Below, piece by piece: positions 27,501 through 35,700 of a stretch of 64,000 nucleotides of DNA. The notes below the pieces were generated by a model. That model worked only from the letters and a program-made list of their open reading frames with translations. It had not been told where the DNA came from and ran no database searches. The translations under genes were made by a program, and so were the position numbers. Position 1 is the stretch's first letter, and every line of letters begins with the position of its first letter. This stretch comes from Metallyticus violacea (taxonomy: Eukaryota; Arthropoda; Insecta; Mantodea; Metallyticidae), in contig CM060831.1 of the NCBI GenBank assembly GCA_030762175.1, positions 28,221,001 to 28,285,000 on the forward strand. Direction: 5' to 3'.

Positions 27501-30500
27501 TGTAGATTAATATTCACCGACTATTTTTAGCACTTTACTGCAACTGTAGAGCTCTGTTAAGCCAGAGGTGATTTGAGGCTCATCATGATATGGACATAAA
27601 AATTCTAAGTATGGCTTCTTTTAGAATGGAAGTAAATCCATGGATCCTGTGTTATAGATTTATGGCTGTAAAAAAACTTCAAGTTTGAAAGAAGAGGCAT
27701 ACGAGCAAAATTTATTGGCCATTTCATGCCCTGAATTGAATAGGATACTGATGATCCAAGATGTTAAAGAGTGTTCAACCATTGTTTAACATCTTTAACA
27801 TCACAAAGGCTCGTCAAGACAATATTTTATGCATCAATTGAATTCTCAAAAGTTCTGATCTCAAAGAATGGAAGACATATGGGCCAAGATGCAGCACACA
27901 ATTATGTCCTTATTGCCAAAAGGTCTCACACATCACAGTTGGGATGATGCAGTTTTGCCTGAATTTTATATACAAAAGCAACAATAGACAAAATTATAAG
28001 TTATAATGGTAACTGGAATGGCTACTGAATAAATCAATAAAAACATATCCAAAATAATTGACAATTTATTACAATCTTAGAATATTAAGTCAATTTTTAT
28101 AAGTGTTATCATATTTTATTTATTTAAGTAAGTGTTATCACAACAAACAAACCAAATTTTAACTTGAAATGCTTATTGGAACTTGTACCATGAAGCTAAT
28201 CACATAATTAAGATCACTGTATCAAACTACATCTACTAATAATTGATAACCATCTGAATTAGAAAGCTTGATCTTTCCAATTCATACGTAAACTTAGCAG
28301 TGCATTGGTAACGTTGGAGTCAATGAAGACTTTAAGACTATTTTATAGTTGTTATTTCAACTCAATAATGTAATGTGGTCTTTATATTTTGGGGAAACTC
28401 AGTTAAAAGTGAGAGTATCTGCCTATTACAGAAAAAGCTACACAAATAATCGCTGGTACACACAGCAGACATTCATGCAGAAACAATAGGCAATAGGCAA
28501 TTTGAAATTTTCACTCTTCCATGCCAATATATATTTCCCATGAACTTTTATATAAGAAATAAAGAAAAATTTGTTCAAAACACACATGACAAGAATACTA
28601 GACCAAAAAAAAATCTACATTTTAGTATAAAATGCTCTTTCCTCTAGCTTAAAAGCCTTAATAAACAATAATAAATCCCTTAAATCTGCTCTTAGAAAAT
28701 ACCTATGTAAAAAGTCTAATTATTCTGTAAAACAATATATGAGTGACAATATATTATACTGAGTTAAAAAAACTGCAATAATTTTATATCAATGGATATG
28801 TAAACATGTATATAGTAAAAATTTCTGTGATTGAGTGATTTGTTTGTTTCTGCTTCTCTGGTTTTTGTTGTTTTGGTTGAGTTGTTCTTGGTGTTGCTTT
28901 TTCATTTTTATTGTAACTATTTATGCAGATGTGCACGATATTTTTTGTAAATGTAGATTGTATTCTATTGTGGTAGTTGTAAATGACAAGTTCTATGTTT
29001 GTAGGCCTCTGCAACTGCTTAGCAAACTTACTAAATGCTACAGGAATTAAACTAAACTACACACTCCTATTGGCTCCATTTATTTGTTTAAATTTGGTAC
29101 ATGTTTCACAGACCATTGTCTGCATCATCAGTTCAGATGATAGTTAGGTGATGATGCAGACAATGGTCTGTGAAACATATACTAAATTTAAATAAGTGGA
29201 GCCAATAAGAATGTGTAGTTGGACTCAATCATACATTGATCTTATTAAATTAAAAGTTTACTCTATTAATACAAAAAATTACATCAGTGGCTTAAGACTT
29301 TCAAATCATTTTGAAAATATGTCTCTTACCTTCAGAATGGGTGATGGAAAGCGATATTTCTGTTCACATTCTCCTGATAATACATCCCATATACAAACAT
29401 TGTTATCTGTTGAAGCACTTACAAGTTTATGCCCATTTCTTGACCAACTGAAAACATTAAAGGTATATTAATGAAATACTGCTAATTGAATTTCTATTCA
29501 CATGACTATTTTGGCATCATATTACATAAAATCTTAAGAGACAAAAATTGAATTAATATAAGGCTAAATCTCAGACTATATAACAAATTGATATAAACAT
29601 TTCTGAACAATATAGCTAATCAGAACCATCATGAACAATTTAACATGAAAGTTTGAAAATACATCACTTTATTCATTGGTTTCTTTTTTGGAGATTTGAC
29701 GCTAGTGGCACATGAGTTGCACGTGGGTTTGCATAAATAAAACCAATGGAATCAAATCAGAATTTATTTTCACATTGCAGCACAATGCAGCACAAAAATC
29801 ATACAAGCACCAAAATCAATTCCCTCTGAAATTGAATAAATGGCAGTCACATGTTGCTATTACTCTGTGAAATAATTTGTCTGATTGCCCTAGATAAAGT
29901 GGATTGCAATATTCCAAGCCACTCGTGAAAGATGTGCCTCTAATTCATTTTTTATACAGCCAACCATTCTAACATTCACATGGAATATCATTTTCCAATC
30001 TGTAGACCCAGGTCGAGAAAGTTGATACATACACCTCCAATCTCAATCTGGGATATTAAGTTGGTGACAATTCTTTTCTGTCCTGCTGGGCAATCATGTT
30101 ATTGTTCTATGACTTAAAATAGCATTATAACTCATAAATTACCTAAGTATTGAAAAACACGTATTTAATAACACAAAGGAAACTATTTGAAAAATCCTCA
30201 TATGCAAACAGATGTTAACTACCTTGAACAAAAAAGTCCTGTGAAACAATCAAATAATTTTCTTGCACCAATACCTATGACATATAATATCATTAATATG
30301 AGGTCAAATCTTGTTGGCCTCATCATAGATAGGTCATTACAGATTACTGGAGAGTAGTGCAAATTCTCACCTTTCTGTTGAAGGCTGTTACATGAAAATA
30401 AACTGTTTTGATTAATGTGAAACGTATACTGCTGGCATCACGTTAGCAAAACAAAAGCATATAAATAAAGTGATTTATTATAAAAAAAATGCCCAATTTA

Positions 30501-32132
30501 CATATTACATCAAGTTTCATGATGTTTTGGCGGTGATAACTGATGTTGTGACGATATACAGTGCAGCTGATGGTAAAATTTTGTTTTCTGTTAGAGCTGC
30601 AGAACAAGTTTGCATGTTGGTGGTGATTTTAAGATCAAAGAACACATTCTGTTGCACTAAAAGTGAGTGACAATGCTGGACAATTTTGAGATCTAAAGTT
30701 CATATAAGTTCTAAAAAATTTATTTATATATACATTTTTGCAGCATTCTCACTTTTGGAATTACATTTTTAACAGCAGCGATGTCAGATTTAGTGAAGAT
30801 ATAATACATGCAATTCAAAGCAAAATATAAGAGAAAACGAGTCCTTAAAATATGCTGATGGGTAGATATTTTACTGTAATACAAAGAGTAAAGAATAATT
30901 TATGAAAACTGCCTTTAGTTTTTATATTAATATTTCAACTATTTAACTATGCTTTGAAACACGGTGATGTGTTATGGATGATGAAATGGTAATAAATAAA
31001 TTCACAAATATGCTCTATCAAAGATTATTAACAATTCAGCATAACTGTTTACTCTATATAATTAAGATTTACATGGTATATGCATTATATGCTGCAGAAC
31101 CTTTCAAGCTCATGCTTATCAAGAATCTCTTTTCCATAGATTTCTAATACATGCAGTTAATGAGAATTTCAAAATCAGACTATAATAGAAATCAGTGTAC
31201 AAAATTCTTAGGTTTACAAAGTTATCAAAATCTTAACTGGAAAAAACATATTGAAATGATACTTCCTAAACTCACTTCAGCCTGTTTTGCTTTAAATGAA
31301 CTATTATAAAGGGATGCCTTATATAAGGTATATTTTGCATTTCATTCCATAATGAAGTATGAAATTATTTTTTGGCATAATTGTTCTTCCTGAGAAAAAA
31401 GTTTCGTTTGGAAAAAAAAATAATATTTTGGACTTAATTCATTTTAATTGTATGTATGTGTGTGTTTTTTTTTTTGGGGGGGGGGCATATTCTATATTCC
31501 GGAGCTCTTGCTCAACTCAGCATCTACAGAATGAGATACACACATCCAATTTAGTTACATTTAATATCCAATTTATGACTTACCTTAAAGAACACACAGG
31601 ATGTACATGAGCACTTATTATTTTGGCTATCCCTCTTGTAAGAAAATCCCAAATGACAATACGACCATCGTTACAACCCACAGCCAACAATGTACCTCGT
31701 TTATTAAATGCACAGGTTACAGCCAGTGATATACAATCCAATGCTCCATCAAATTCCTTGAACAAAAGACATATCTCAAAATATGCAGGCACATAAAAAA
31801 AAAACATGCACAGCATATGCACATTGAAGTGAAGCTTGATGTTTGTTCTATACTGAACAAACTTTTAGCAAATAAAAAGTATACAACAAACTGGGATGCC
31901 AAATAGTACGGCATTATATTAATATTTCTGTATTGAAATGAATAGTGGATATCTTGAACTGAATTCAGTATCCTTACTAACCTCAGGATAATTCTGACCA
32001 AACGACTCTGAAAAGAAAACGGATTTAAATTAATAACATGCCTGTAAATAAATATTTTATATCTTGATTTGAAATATGAAATTATTTTCTTTATTGTTAT
32101 ATAATAACTATACCCAGAAGTTCCAAGTTCAT
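2307..32132 (-). CDS. Rbbp5: RBBP5 (retinoblastoma-binding protein 5 homologue), 3' end outside window
   Basis: WD40-propeller core subunit of the nuclear COMPASS/MLL/SET1 histone H3K4 methyltransferases, working with WDR5, ASH2L and DPY30. Nine exons join in phase: 32114-32132, 31982-32007, 31584-31756, 29330-29447, 22194-22304, 18146-18327, 14088-14207, 9346-9499 and 2519 down to about 2307, giving about 372 residues against roughly 500-540 for the family. It opens with [15 protein letters not shown], which matches the animal N-terminus, followed by WD40 blades ([57 protein letters not shown]). The last exon holds the acidic ASH2L-binding segment [14 protein letters not shown]. All junctions are GT-AG. 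The WDR5-binding motif and the C-terminal tail should lie left of position 1. Introns reach about 7 kb and are full of repeats. No frameshift or stop was seen. Family identity is very secure; the last donor site is not. Confidence 0.96.
3317..3483. mobile_element. solo palindromic PLE-derived element with target-site duplication
   Basis: Two 47-base arms, 3324-3370 and 3382-3428, are perfect inverted repeats around an 11-base loop holding CTAGTCC, a remnant of a hammerhead 3' segment. A tail to 3483 matches the tail of the element at 16133-16277. The element is flanked by TCCTTGTGATATA at 3304-3316 and 3484-3496, a 13-bp target-site duplication. Confidence 0.75.
4322..4613 (+). mobile_element. 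tRNA-derived SINE, family A, copy 1
   Basis: An A-box-like tggtctagtggtaac and B-box-like GGTTCAATCC stand in the tRNA-like head, followed by a family body containing cctcaagcctgaaagaa and a gagatgttaaagagtgtc tail with AAATAAATAA. Flanked by AATCTTCTTG at 4312-4321 and 4614-4623. Confidence 0.85.
5154..5290 (+). mobile_element. PLE subfamily-A arm fragment with hammerhead
   Basis: The segment after the hammerhead (aagtgggcaatgagaatatt, then caccagctaatta) matches the arms at 7750-7940 and 8563-8680. Left boundary uncertain. Confidence 0.55.
5188..5229 (+). ncRNA. hammerhead ribozyme motif, subfamily A (core intact)
   Basis: Helix I ACAG (5188-5191) pairs with CTGT (5226-5229). The core CTGATGA is at 5192-5198, helix II GCAGGC/GCCTGT with loop AAAG, GAAA at 5216-5219, then C-AT-G and UU before the predicted cleavage. 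Helix III has only two pairs (A15.1-U16.1 and C-G). One extra U stands between A9 and helix II. Confidence 0.65.
5465..6330 (+). pseudogene. hAT-family transposase remnant (DUF4371/zinc-finger MYM type)
   Basis: In-frame pieces read [13 protein letters not shown] and [20 protein letters not shown], then [20 protein letters not shown] and LFKKLQTKC. Further on come [15 protein letters not shown] and the dimerisation motif [20 protein letters not shown]. This order is typical of hAT transposases. Several stops and frameshifts make it dead. Confidence 0.7.
7586..7706 (+). mobile_element. tRNA-derived SINE, family A, copy 2 (3' part only)
   Basis: Only the body and tail remain (cttaagcctgaaagaaaaag to taaataaatcaa). 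The tRNA-like head is missing, consistent with 5' truncation. Confidence 0.75.
7750..7940. mobile_element. palindromic PLE-derived element, subfamily A
   Basis: Arms containing aatactcttatg and cataagagtatt are inverted around a centre at about 7845-7880. Both strands hold broken hammerheads: the minus copy keeps CTGATGA but has lost GAAAC, and the plus copy keeps GAAAC but reads CTGTGAG in place of CTGATGA. Confidence 0.6.
8040..8680 (+). mobile_element. Penelope-like element fragment (GIY-YIG end) with 3' arm
   Basis: Pieces read [18 protein letters not shown] sequence, then [11 protein letters not shown] of a GIY-YIG nuclease and ARHFW, with many stops. It is followed at 8576-8620 by a broken hammerhead (CTAATGA, G5 lost; GAGAC) and by the subfamily-A arm. 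Confidence 0.65.
8738..9000 (+). pseudogene. transposase N-terminal HTH (DUF4817-like) remnant
   Basis: The frame reads [20 protein letters not shown] followed by [19 protein letters not shown], resembling the helix-turn-helix region of arthropod transposases that end in HFEHLL. No catalytic part follows. Confidence 0.45.
9346..9499 (-). CDS. Rbbp5: RBBP5 coding exon 8
   Basis: Encodes [20 protein letters not shown], then [20 protein letters not shown] and [11 protein letters not shown]: the most conserved blade. The donor gtaagt follows GTA, giving V where the human protein has A. Confidence 0.96.
9565..10815 (-). pseudogene. mariner transposon with decayed transposase
   Basis: Terminal repeats share TTCTAAAAGTTC at both ends (about 9574 and, inverted, about 10797). 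The minus strand reads [15 protein letters not shown], then [29 protein letters not shown], and the catalytic region [20 protein letters not shown] followed by [18 protein letters not shown]. Many stops and frameshifts. Confidence 0.88.
11073..11114 (-). ncRNA. hammerhead ribozyme motif, subfamily D (core intact)
   Basis: On the minus strand: helix I GGAA (11114-11111) pairs with TTCC (11076-11073); CTGATGA at 11110-11104; helix II GGAGC/GCTCC with loop GATG; GAAA at 11086-11083; C-TA-G; UC at the cleavage site. All invariant core positions are present. Two bases, UA, stand between A9 and helix II. Confidence 0.7.
11137..11178 (+). ncRNA. hammerhead ribozyme motif, plus-strand partner in the same palindrome
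   Basis: CTGATGA at 11141-11147, helix II GGAGC/GCTCC with loop AATG, GAAAC at 11165-11169, then TA-GTC. The core is intact, but helix I (ATCGA versus TTCCA) barely pairs, so activity is less likely than for its minus-strand partner. Confidence 0.5.
11612..11906 (+). mobile_element. solo hammerhead element, subfamily B, inserted in a LINE
   Basis: Inverted arms (about 11612-11710 and 11776-11890) match the ends of the PLE at 35581-36570. AAATAAGTGTTA is duplicated at 11600-11611 and 11907-11918. Removing the insert and one duplicate restores the LINE frame [14 protein letters not shown]. Confidence 0.88.
11742..11789 (+). ncRNA. hammerhead-like motif, subfamily B, with U3/A8 core
   Basis: Helix I TTTTGG (11742-11747) pairs perfectly with CCAAAA (11784-11789). 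The core reads TTGACAA at 11748-11754 instead of CTGATGA. Helix II GTGAGG/CCTCAC is perfect, GAAA is at 11774-11777, then C-AT-G and UA. C3 and G8, which pair in the active fold, are replaced together by U and A. Confidence 0.55.
12566..12595 (+). repeat. (ATT)n microsatellite
   Basis: About ten ATT units directly after the LINE 3' remnant; simple 3' tails of this sort are common for CR1/RTE-type LINEs. Confidence 0.9.
12770..12813 (-). ncRNA. hammerhead ribozyme motif, subfamily C (core intact, A7)
   Basis: Minus strand: helix I GGAA (12813-12810) pairs with TTCC (12773-12770); core CTGAAGA at 12809-12803 (position 7 is variable in hammerheads); helix II TGG-AGC/GCTCCA with one bulged G; GAAA at 12784-12781; C-TTA-G; UU at the cleavage site. 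Confidence 0.65.
12814..13115 (-). mobile_element. tRNA-derived SINE, family A, copy 3 (nested in a PLE)
   Basis: Near full length: reverse-complement B box (gggtttgaacccg) and A box (ttaccgccacaccaccagg) at the right, T-rich tail at the left. It sits inside the PLE immediately beside its hammerhead, so it inserted later. Confidence 0.88.
14088..14207 (-). CDS. Rbbp5: RBBP5 coding exon 7
   Basis: Encodes (D)[18 protein letters not shown] followed by [20 protein letters not shown] and N. Acceptor ggtacag, donor gtaagt. The split Lys codon is completed by exon 8. Confidence 0.95.
14298..15885 (+). mobile_element. Penelope-like element, subfamily F, longest copy in window
   Basis: Inverted arms at about 14331-14400 and 15795-15880 share gatct/ggacc blocks and cttttgctccacttac. 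Between them the plus strand encodes reverse transcriptase remnants ([51 protein letters not shown]) and a GIY-YIG endonuclease ([20 protein letters not shown], then LKEHFRNIK and [12 protein letters not shown]). Several frameshifts and stops. A tail resembling those at 26846, 28176 and 42610 lies left of the left arm. Confidence 0.85.
15767..15810 (+). ncRNA. hammerhead remnant downstream of PLE subfamily F
   Basis: Core CTGACAA at 15773-15779 lacks G8; GAAAC at 15798-15802 followed by TG-GTC. Helix II is weak. Probably inactive, but it shows the same position and strand relative to the endonuclease as in the other PLE copies. Confidence 0.45.
16133..16277 (-). mobile_element. solo PLE-derived element with decayed hammerhead
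   Basis: Contains the arm cactaactccac shared with 3317-3483, a decayed minus-strand hammerhead (GAAACTAGTCC kept, CTGATGA lost) and the same tail (ccattgtctacag). ACATTAAGG-C/T-ATAT flanks at 16119-16132 and 16278-16291, a 14-bp duplication with one mismatch. Confidence 0.72.
16371..16460. repeat. dispersed repeat shared with 24036-24110
   Basis: Blocks atgagctcggagtctgg and cattcaccctttcagggtaa recur, slightly changed, at about 24050-24105. Probably a SINE-type repeat; family unknown. Confidence 0.5.
16985..17190. mobile_element. palindromic hammerhead element, subfamily E
   Basis: Arms ctctttatggtttc and gaaaccataaagag are inverted around 17030-17090; the right tail (tgattccaaactgaatt) recurs at 40300 and, inverted, at 39430 and 51850. 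It holds a near-complete plus-strand hammerhead: CTGAGGA at 17041-17047, but the helix III closing C-G pair is lost (GAAAATATC). Confidence 0.65.
18146..18327 (-). CDS. Rbbp5: RBBP5 coding exon 6
   Basis: Encodes [20 protein letters not shown], then [20 protein letters not shown] and [20 protein letters not shown]. Acceptor ttcacag, donor gtaagt, ending after two bases of an Asp codon. Confidence 0.95.
19838..20470 (+). pseudogene. mariner 5' fragment split by a SINE
   Basis: Begins with a terminal-repeat-like gttcaaaaagtttctgatc. After the SINE, interrupted frames read IKFCQKLG, then IQNIQQ and FNQFKDGF, the helix-turn-helix start of a mariner transposase. The rest of the transposase is absent. 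Confidence 0.55.
20007..20297 (-). mobile_element. tRNA-derived SINE, family A, copy 4
   Basis: Near full length in reverse orientation, from tttatttacggatgc to the A-box end caccaggactga. Inserted in a mariner fragment. Confidence 0.85.
21358..21625 (+). mobile_element. tRNA-like SINE, family B, copy 1
   Basis: Head ccatgggtggctgagg with a B-box-like gaggttcaattt, then the family body (ctccctgactgagg, ccttaaacttaggcctgg-like) and tail. Matches 41533-41800 and 49853-50148. Confidence 0.75.
22194..22304 (-). CDS. Rbbp5: RBBP5 coding exon 5
   Basis: Thirty-seven codons encode [20 protein letters not shown] followed by [17 protein letters not shown]. Acceptor tactag, donor gtatgt, both in phase 0. 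Confidence 0.93.
23105..23945 (-). mobile_element. DNA transposon with long terminal inverted repeats
   Basis: The left region 23105-23370 and right region 23690-23945 are diverged inverted repeats (for example ggcttttcagctgtttctca versus gagaaacagctgaaaagcc). Between them the minus strand encodes a transposase C-terminus ([21 protein letters not shown]), a hallmark of arthropod DUF4817-type transposases, with frameshifts. Only this short coding part remains, so it is non-autonomous. Confidence 0.75.
24036..24262 (-). repeat. probable tRNA-derived SINE, third type
   Basis: Reverse strand shows tRNA-like boxes (ccatggtctagtagtagc and gggttcaccc) at 24180-24255. The left part carries the repeat shared with 16371-16460 and an A/G-rich stretch (24110-24168). 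Confidence 0.5.
24540..24645 (-). repeat. tRNA-like SINE fragment
   Basis: Reverse strand reads ccctggtctagtgcttagc, then gaaggtcttgggtttaat: A- and B-box-like sequences at tRNA spacing. Divergent; not a tRNA gene. Confidence 0.45.
24990..25310 (+). pseudogene. mariner 3' fragment
   Basis: Plus strand reads [22 protein letters not shown] sequence, FADKTSEFF and [20 protein letters not shown] plus K, the C-terminus of a mariner transposase, followed by a terminal-repeat-like ccggaaacttatggacctac. The front part is missing. Confidence 0.7.
25713..25982 (-). mobile_element. tRNA-derived SINE, family A, copy 5
   Basis: Reverse orientation; body intact, but the A-box end is cut at ggcaagtatgg, where the sequence changes to unrelated DNA. 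Confidence 0.82.
26280..26720 (+). pseudogene. hAT transposase C-terminal remnant
   Basis: The frame after about 26530 reads [20 protein letters not shown] and MTKLRNGMS, the hAT dimerisation motif. An upstream open frame (26282-26506) is rich in Lys and may be part of it. No catalytic core recognised. Confidence 0.65.
26840..27010 (-). mobile_element. PLE arm fragment with decayed hammerhead
   Basis: The tail ggaacttgtacagtgaa and arm gaactacacac match the element at 42478-42678. A minus-strand hammerhead remnant reads TTGAAGA, helix II GAGAA/TTCTC, then GAAAC near 26950-26990. Duplicated flanks not found. Confidence 0.5.
27597..27780 (+). mobile_element. tRNA-derived SINE, family A, copy 6 (5' truncated)
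   Basis: Starts at acataaaaattctaagtatgg and runs to gatgttaaagagtgttc; the tRNA-like head is absent. Confidence 0.78.
28165..28270 (+). repeat. PLE tail fragment
   Basis: ggaacttgtaccatgaagc and taatcacataattaagatca match the tail of the element at 42478-42678; no hammerhead remains. Confidence 0.45.
28540..29043 (+). pseudogene. 3' end of a second LINE family, copy 1
   Basis: Frames read [20 protein letters not shown], then after a shift [20 protein letters not shown], the end of a LINE ORF2, followed by a 3' UTR shared with the minus-strand copies at 35105 and 37060. Confidence 0.65.
29050..29250. mobile_element. palindromic hammerhead element
   Basis: Inverted arms (about 29052-29107 and 29172-29222) enclose two facing hammerheads. 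Minus copy: CTGATGA at 29131-29125 and GAAAC at 29107-29103, but helix I does not pair. Plus copy: helix I TTAG/CTAA pairs but the core starts G instead of C (29148-29154) and helix III reads C-AT-A. The right tail matches other PLE tails. Confidence 0.65.
29330..29447 (-). CDS. Rbbp5: RBBP5 coding exon 4
   Basis: Encodes (S)[18 protein letters not shown], then [20 protein letters not shown] and K: the second WD40 blade. Acceptor ttttcag, donor gtaaga. It completes the split Ser codon from exon 3. Confidence 0.95.
29480..31170. other. intron of Rbbp5, nothing recognised
   Basis: AT-rich intron between coding exons 3 and 4. No repeat family or conserved coding sequence could be assigned. Confidence 0.4.
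31180..31460 (+). pseudogene. LINE reverse-transcriptase C-terminal fragment
   Basis: Plus strand reads [36 protein letters not shown], a stop, then [14 protein letters not shown]: the conserved segment after the RT domain of CR1/Jockey-type LINEs. Ends near a T/G homopolymer run (31467-31486). Confidence 0.65.
31584..31756 (-). CDS. Rbbp5: RBBP5 coding exon 3
   Basis: Encodes [18 protein letters not shown] followed by the blade [20 protein letters not shown] and [11 protein letters not shown]. It ends in the middle of a Ser codon at the donor gtaagt. First complete WD40 repeat. Confidence 0.96.
31982..32007 (-). CDS. Rbbp5: RBBP5 coding micro-exon 2
   Basis: A 26-base exon encodes (E)SFGQNYPE between an acceptor ttttcag and a donor gttagt. 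With exon 1 it gives exactly 15 codons. It is far too short for ORF-based prediction and was recognised only by protein conservation. Confidence 0.9.
32114..32132 (-). CDS. Rbbp5: RBBP5 coding exon 1
   Basis: Nineteen bases encode MNLELL plus the first base of the next Glu codon. The donor reads gtatag. The start is fixed by the exact match to the conserved RBBP5 N-terminus and by exon 2 continuing the Glu codon. Confidence 0.9.
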
Positions 32133-32641
32133 GCTTTTTCACCACTCTTAGCCTTACTACCCCCACATAGAGTTATATGCACCCCTGACATTATCCAAAT
32201 GCATTTAGTAAACTTAGCATTTGCAACCTCAATGCGCATGCGTAAACTGAGATGTCATAGCCATTATTATTGCCAATGTTAACTATAAGTAAGGATAATA
32301 CTTTGTTAAAGTTGGTGAACTTGAATTGCAAGCAACAGTATATCCAACACAACAAACTATGATAACACTTTTATGATTTTTTCGAAATTTCAATGATTTT
32401 TTCTAATAGTGTTGTAGTTATATACGCTTTTATTCTTTTTTTTCGCACTAGGCACTTGCTTGAAAATTTTCAAAATTGATAATTATTTCTAAAGAGAAAG
32501 TTATACAATTGGCAACATGGTATATTATTTCGTTACCGTCACACCACGCAAATTTGAATCCATTTGAATCTGTGTCTTGTTTCAAACGGTTGCAGATAAC
32601 GTTGAAACGAGGAGGAAACGAAGAGATAATAGATATAAGCG
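32133..32641. promoter_or_regulatory. probable bidirectional promoter, Rbbp5 / TPX2-like
   Basis: About 510 bp separate the two divergent start codons. No repeat copy was recognised in it, unlike its surroundings. It must contain both 5' UTRs and presumably a shared core promoter. No TATA box or other element could be assigned with confidence; the call rests on gene arrangement. Confidence 0.5.
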
Positions 32642-32704
32642 ATGGAAGAATTCAAAGAAAACGTGGATAATGCATATTGTCAAAATGAAATGAGTTCTGA
32701 AAGT
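32642..32704 (+). CDS. TPX2-like coding exon 1
   Basis: Encodes MEEFKENVDNAYCQNEMSSE plus S, phase 0, donor gtaagt. The upstream context agcgATGG is acceptable for initiation. An upstream in-frame start was not found. Confidence 0.55.
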
Positions 32705-35700
32705 GTAAGTCGGTATGCATACAGCCACTCATTAACAAATAATAATTGCATTTTATGTTATAATTATTTACCTTAATAGTGTATTATGAACGGATGATGC
32801 AGTTAGCTGGGGCGAAAATTAGGTGCTGTGTGGATTCAATAATGAGCAAATGCTAGAAGAATGGGGCTTAGACGCTGAATAAATTAAAAATCCCGAAAAT
32901 AAATGTTTTGTGTAAAGTTTTTAAACCTCATAAGTTAGATGCATAGAGCATCTATTTATGGGAAAGAATTTTGAAGTGGTAGACGAACCGAAGACTGAAG
33001 TAAGGTTTTTAGATGATAGGGGCATTTTAATTATACTGTCATTTTATTTGATATTTTTTATGAGTTGGAATAAGAATAATTATGTTCATTTTATAATTTA
33101 GCAAAGAAATGTATTACAATGTAACCAATTATCACAGCACAATTTTTAATATTTTGTAAACATCTGTTAATAGTATTTGATTATTGCAAAGTGTATATAG
33201 TAATAATAAGACTTAACTTCAAATTCGTTGTACTTTCTTGATTTGCTACACAATACATACAATATTCCTTAACCATAAAATGTATAAATATGGAAAACAT
33301 AGATGATGATAATAACCAAAGGTTAATTGTGTGCAATACCCATTGCTGTCTTTATCTGCATTTGCAAATAATCTGGTATTTGATAAAGTATTTTATTTCT
33401 TATTAAAATAAAAAAAAATTTTTCTTAACAGATTAGTCAGCATCCATCACTCTCCAAACCTTACATCAAGAATGCAACACCAAAAGGAACATCGGTGCAA
33501 AAGATTGATTCAAGATGTACCTCCATTACACCAAGGAAACCAATACTTACAGCACTTGCATTAATTGTAAGTAATTACCTCAGCATGTTAGAGCAAGGCA
33601 AAACAATATCCAAGTCATTTTGTTCATGCTGGCTGAGTACCTAACTGCCTCATATGCTAAGTTTGATAGCAATAATGCTTTACCACACTTTTATTATGTG
33701 AAAAACCAACTTCTCTTCCAGTTTTAATGTTTGAGAATAGGTTGCCTTATTTTACCCATAAGGCAATTAGGGTTACATGAGGGGTTGTAGGAGTAAAACT
33801 ACTGGAGACAAATCAAAGTTTATGTGCATGAGGAAATATTCAAAAGAGGCAGAAATGGCTGTTTCTAGATGAAGTAACCAAGCAACAATAATACCTGCAC
33901 TCTATCAAGTTATCACTCTGCAATAATCAGCCATCATCTGCACCTGCAGCTATTCCATTTATTTATTTATGTACATTCTATAATATTTCAGATCTTTAGT
34001 ATCCCATTCAATTCAGAGTGTGAAACAGCCGATAAATTTGTTCAGAGGCCTCTTCTTTCAGCTTGCAGTTCATTTACATGCTGTAAATTTACACCGTGGA
34101 ACGCATGGCTTTTCTTTCCTTCCAAAGGGAGTCGCCATACTTGGGATTTTATGCTTCAAAATTTTATCTTGGTCAAAATTGAGCACAAGATCTTGGGTTT
34201 ACAAGCCAAGATCAGGACCAAAACACTACAGCATGAAATCCGCTACTGATATATAATGAAAATAACATGTTTTGACTCGGTGGTTCTCTTATATGTTATC
34301 CTACATCCCCTAGTGGCAGCTCTGGGAAACAAAAAAAAATGATTTAAGGGAACCAATTCTGAAACTTTACCATTTACATATCAGGAGAATAATGTAAATG
34401 TTGTTACAAAAGTAATAAATCACTGTGTCCTCTGGTTTCTAGGTTATAGGTTAGTGTGTATGCAAATTAATTAAGAATGCCATTTTTGCCAACTGCTGTA
34501 TTTATTTGGTTTATACCTATGAAAATGAGGTAAGTCTGTTATTCTAGGTAAGTTTTACTTGCAGGGTGCAAAAAGTGAAGTTTAACAGTTGTTGATAATT
34601 ACATAGTTCTTTTTTCTGGACCACTTGGAGTATGTGGGATGAGTCACCAGCACTATTACTGTTTTCTGTTTATAGATTATTTCAACTACTTTCTAAATAT
34701 TTTAGGACAAAGTTTGTATTGGCATTTTAAAATAGCCATGGTAATGCCTCTATTATACATCCCAACAACATAGCAACAACCAAATATCTTAGAATTGAAA
34801 GGGATGCTGTCTCTTGGGAGTACATTTAGGTGTTTGATAGACTTGAGTCTCCAGGTCAGACTAGGGCTAAGTGAATGTTCCCAAAGTGTGAAGGAGAAGC
34901 AGCATCTTTGCTGTCATCTAGCTGACCCATTGCTTTGGGTGGATTGCCATATTTTCATTCAAAATCTACGTTTTCCAGACCTGGTTGGTATACTGACAAG
35001 TAGTTTTTTAACTTTCCATGATAACAGACTCCTAAATTTAATTCAAAATTTAAAATTCTGTTTATTTTCTTTTTTATTGTGTTCTATCCTTACAACAATT
35101 TAGTTTAGCTTAGTTTAGTTCCTGGAGCATTCAGTGAGTTTGCTCAGCAGTCACAGAGACCTACGAACAGAACTTGTCATATACAATTACCACAGTAGCA
35201 TTCAATCTACATTTACAAAAAATTTGTCTGAACACCTATAACAACTTAACCAAACAACAAAAACAGACAAGTCACGTAATCATACGAGTTTACTACATAT
35301 ATGTTTATATACACATTGATATATTGTGCAGTATAATATGATATGCTAATTAGAAACTAGTAAAACATAGAGGCATAAAGGTATACAGACTTCCTCAGAC
35401 ACACTGTATATTGTCAATCATATATTCCTTTACAGAATAATAGGCCCTTTTACATAGGTATTTTCTAAGAGCAGATTTAAAGGAATTATCATTGTTTATT
35501 AAGGCTTATAGGCTAGAGGGAAGAGTATTGTGTACTAAAATACATTCATAATAAACACCTTTTTGAATAATCTTTTGGTATGTTTACGGAATTTGGGAAT
35601 CCACACAGTGAAACTTTTGTTAATCTTATTTTGATTTAAAGTAAAACACTAAAAATCATGTCGTCACATTAAAACTCTCTTTAAGTTTCACAAACACACT

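Noticed and set aside
34795..35103. 102-codon open frame as a gene
   Set aside because: No domain recognised; low-complexity hydrophobic end; inside an intron of the TPX2-like gene.
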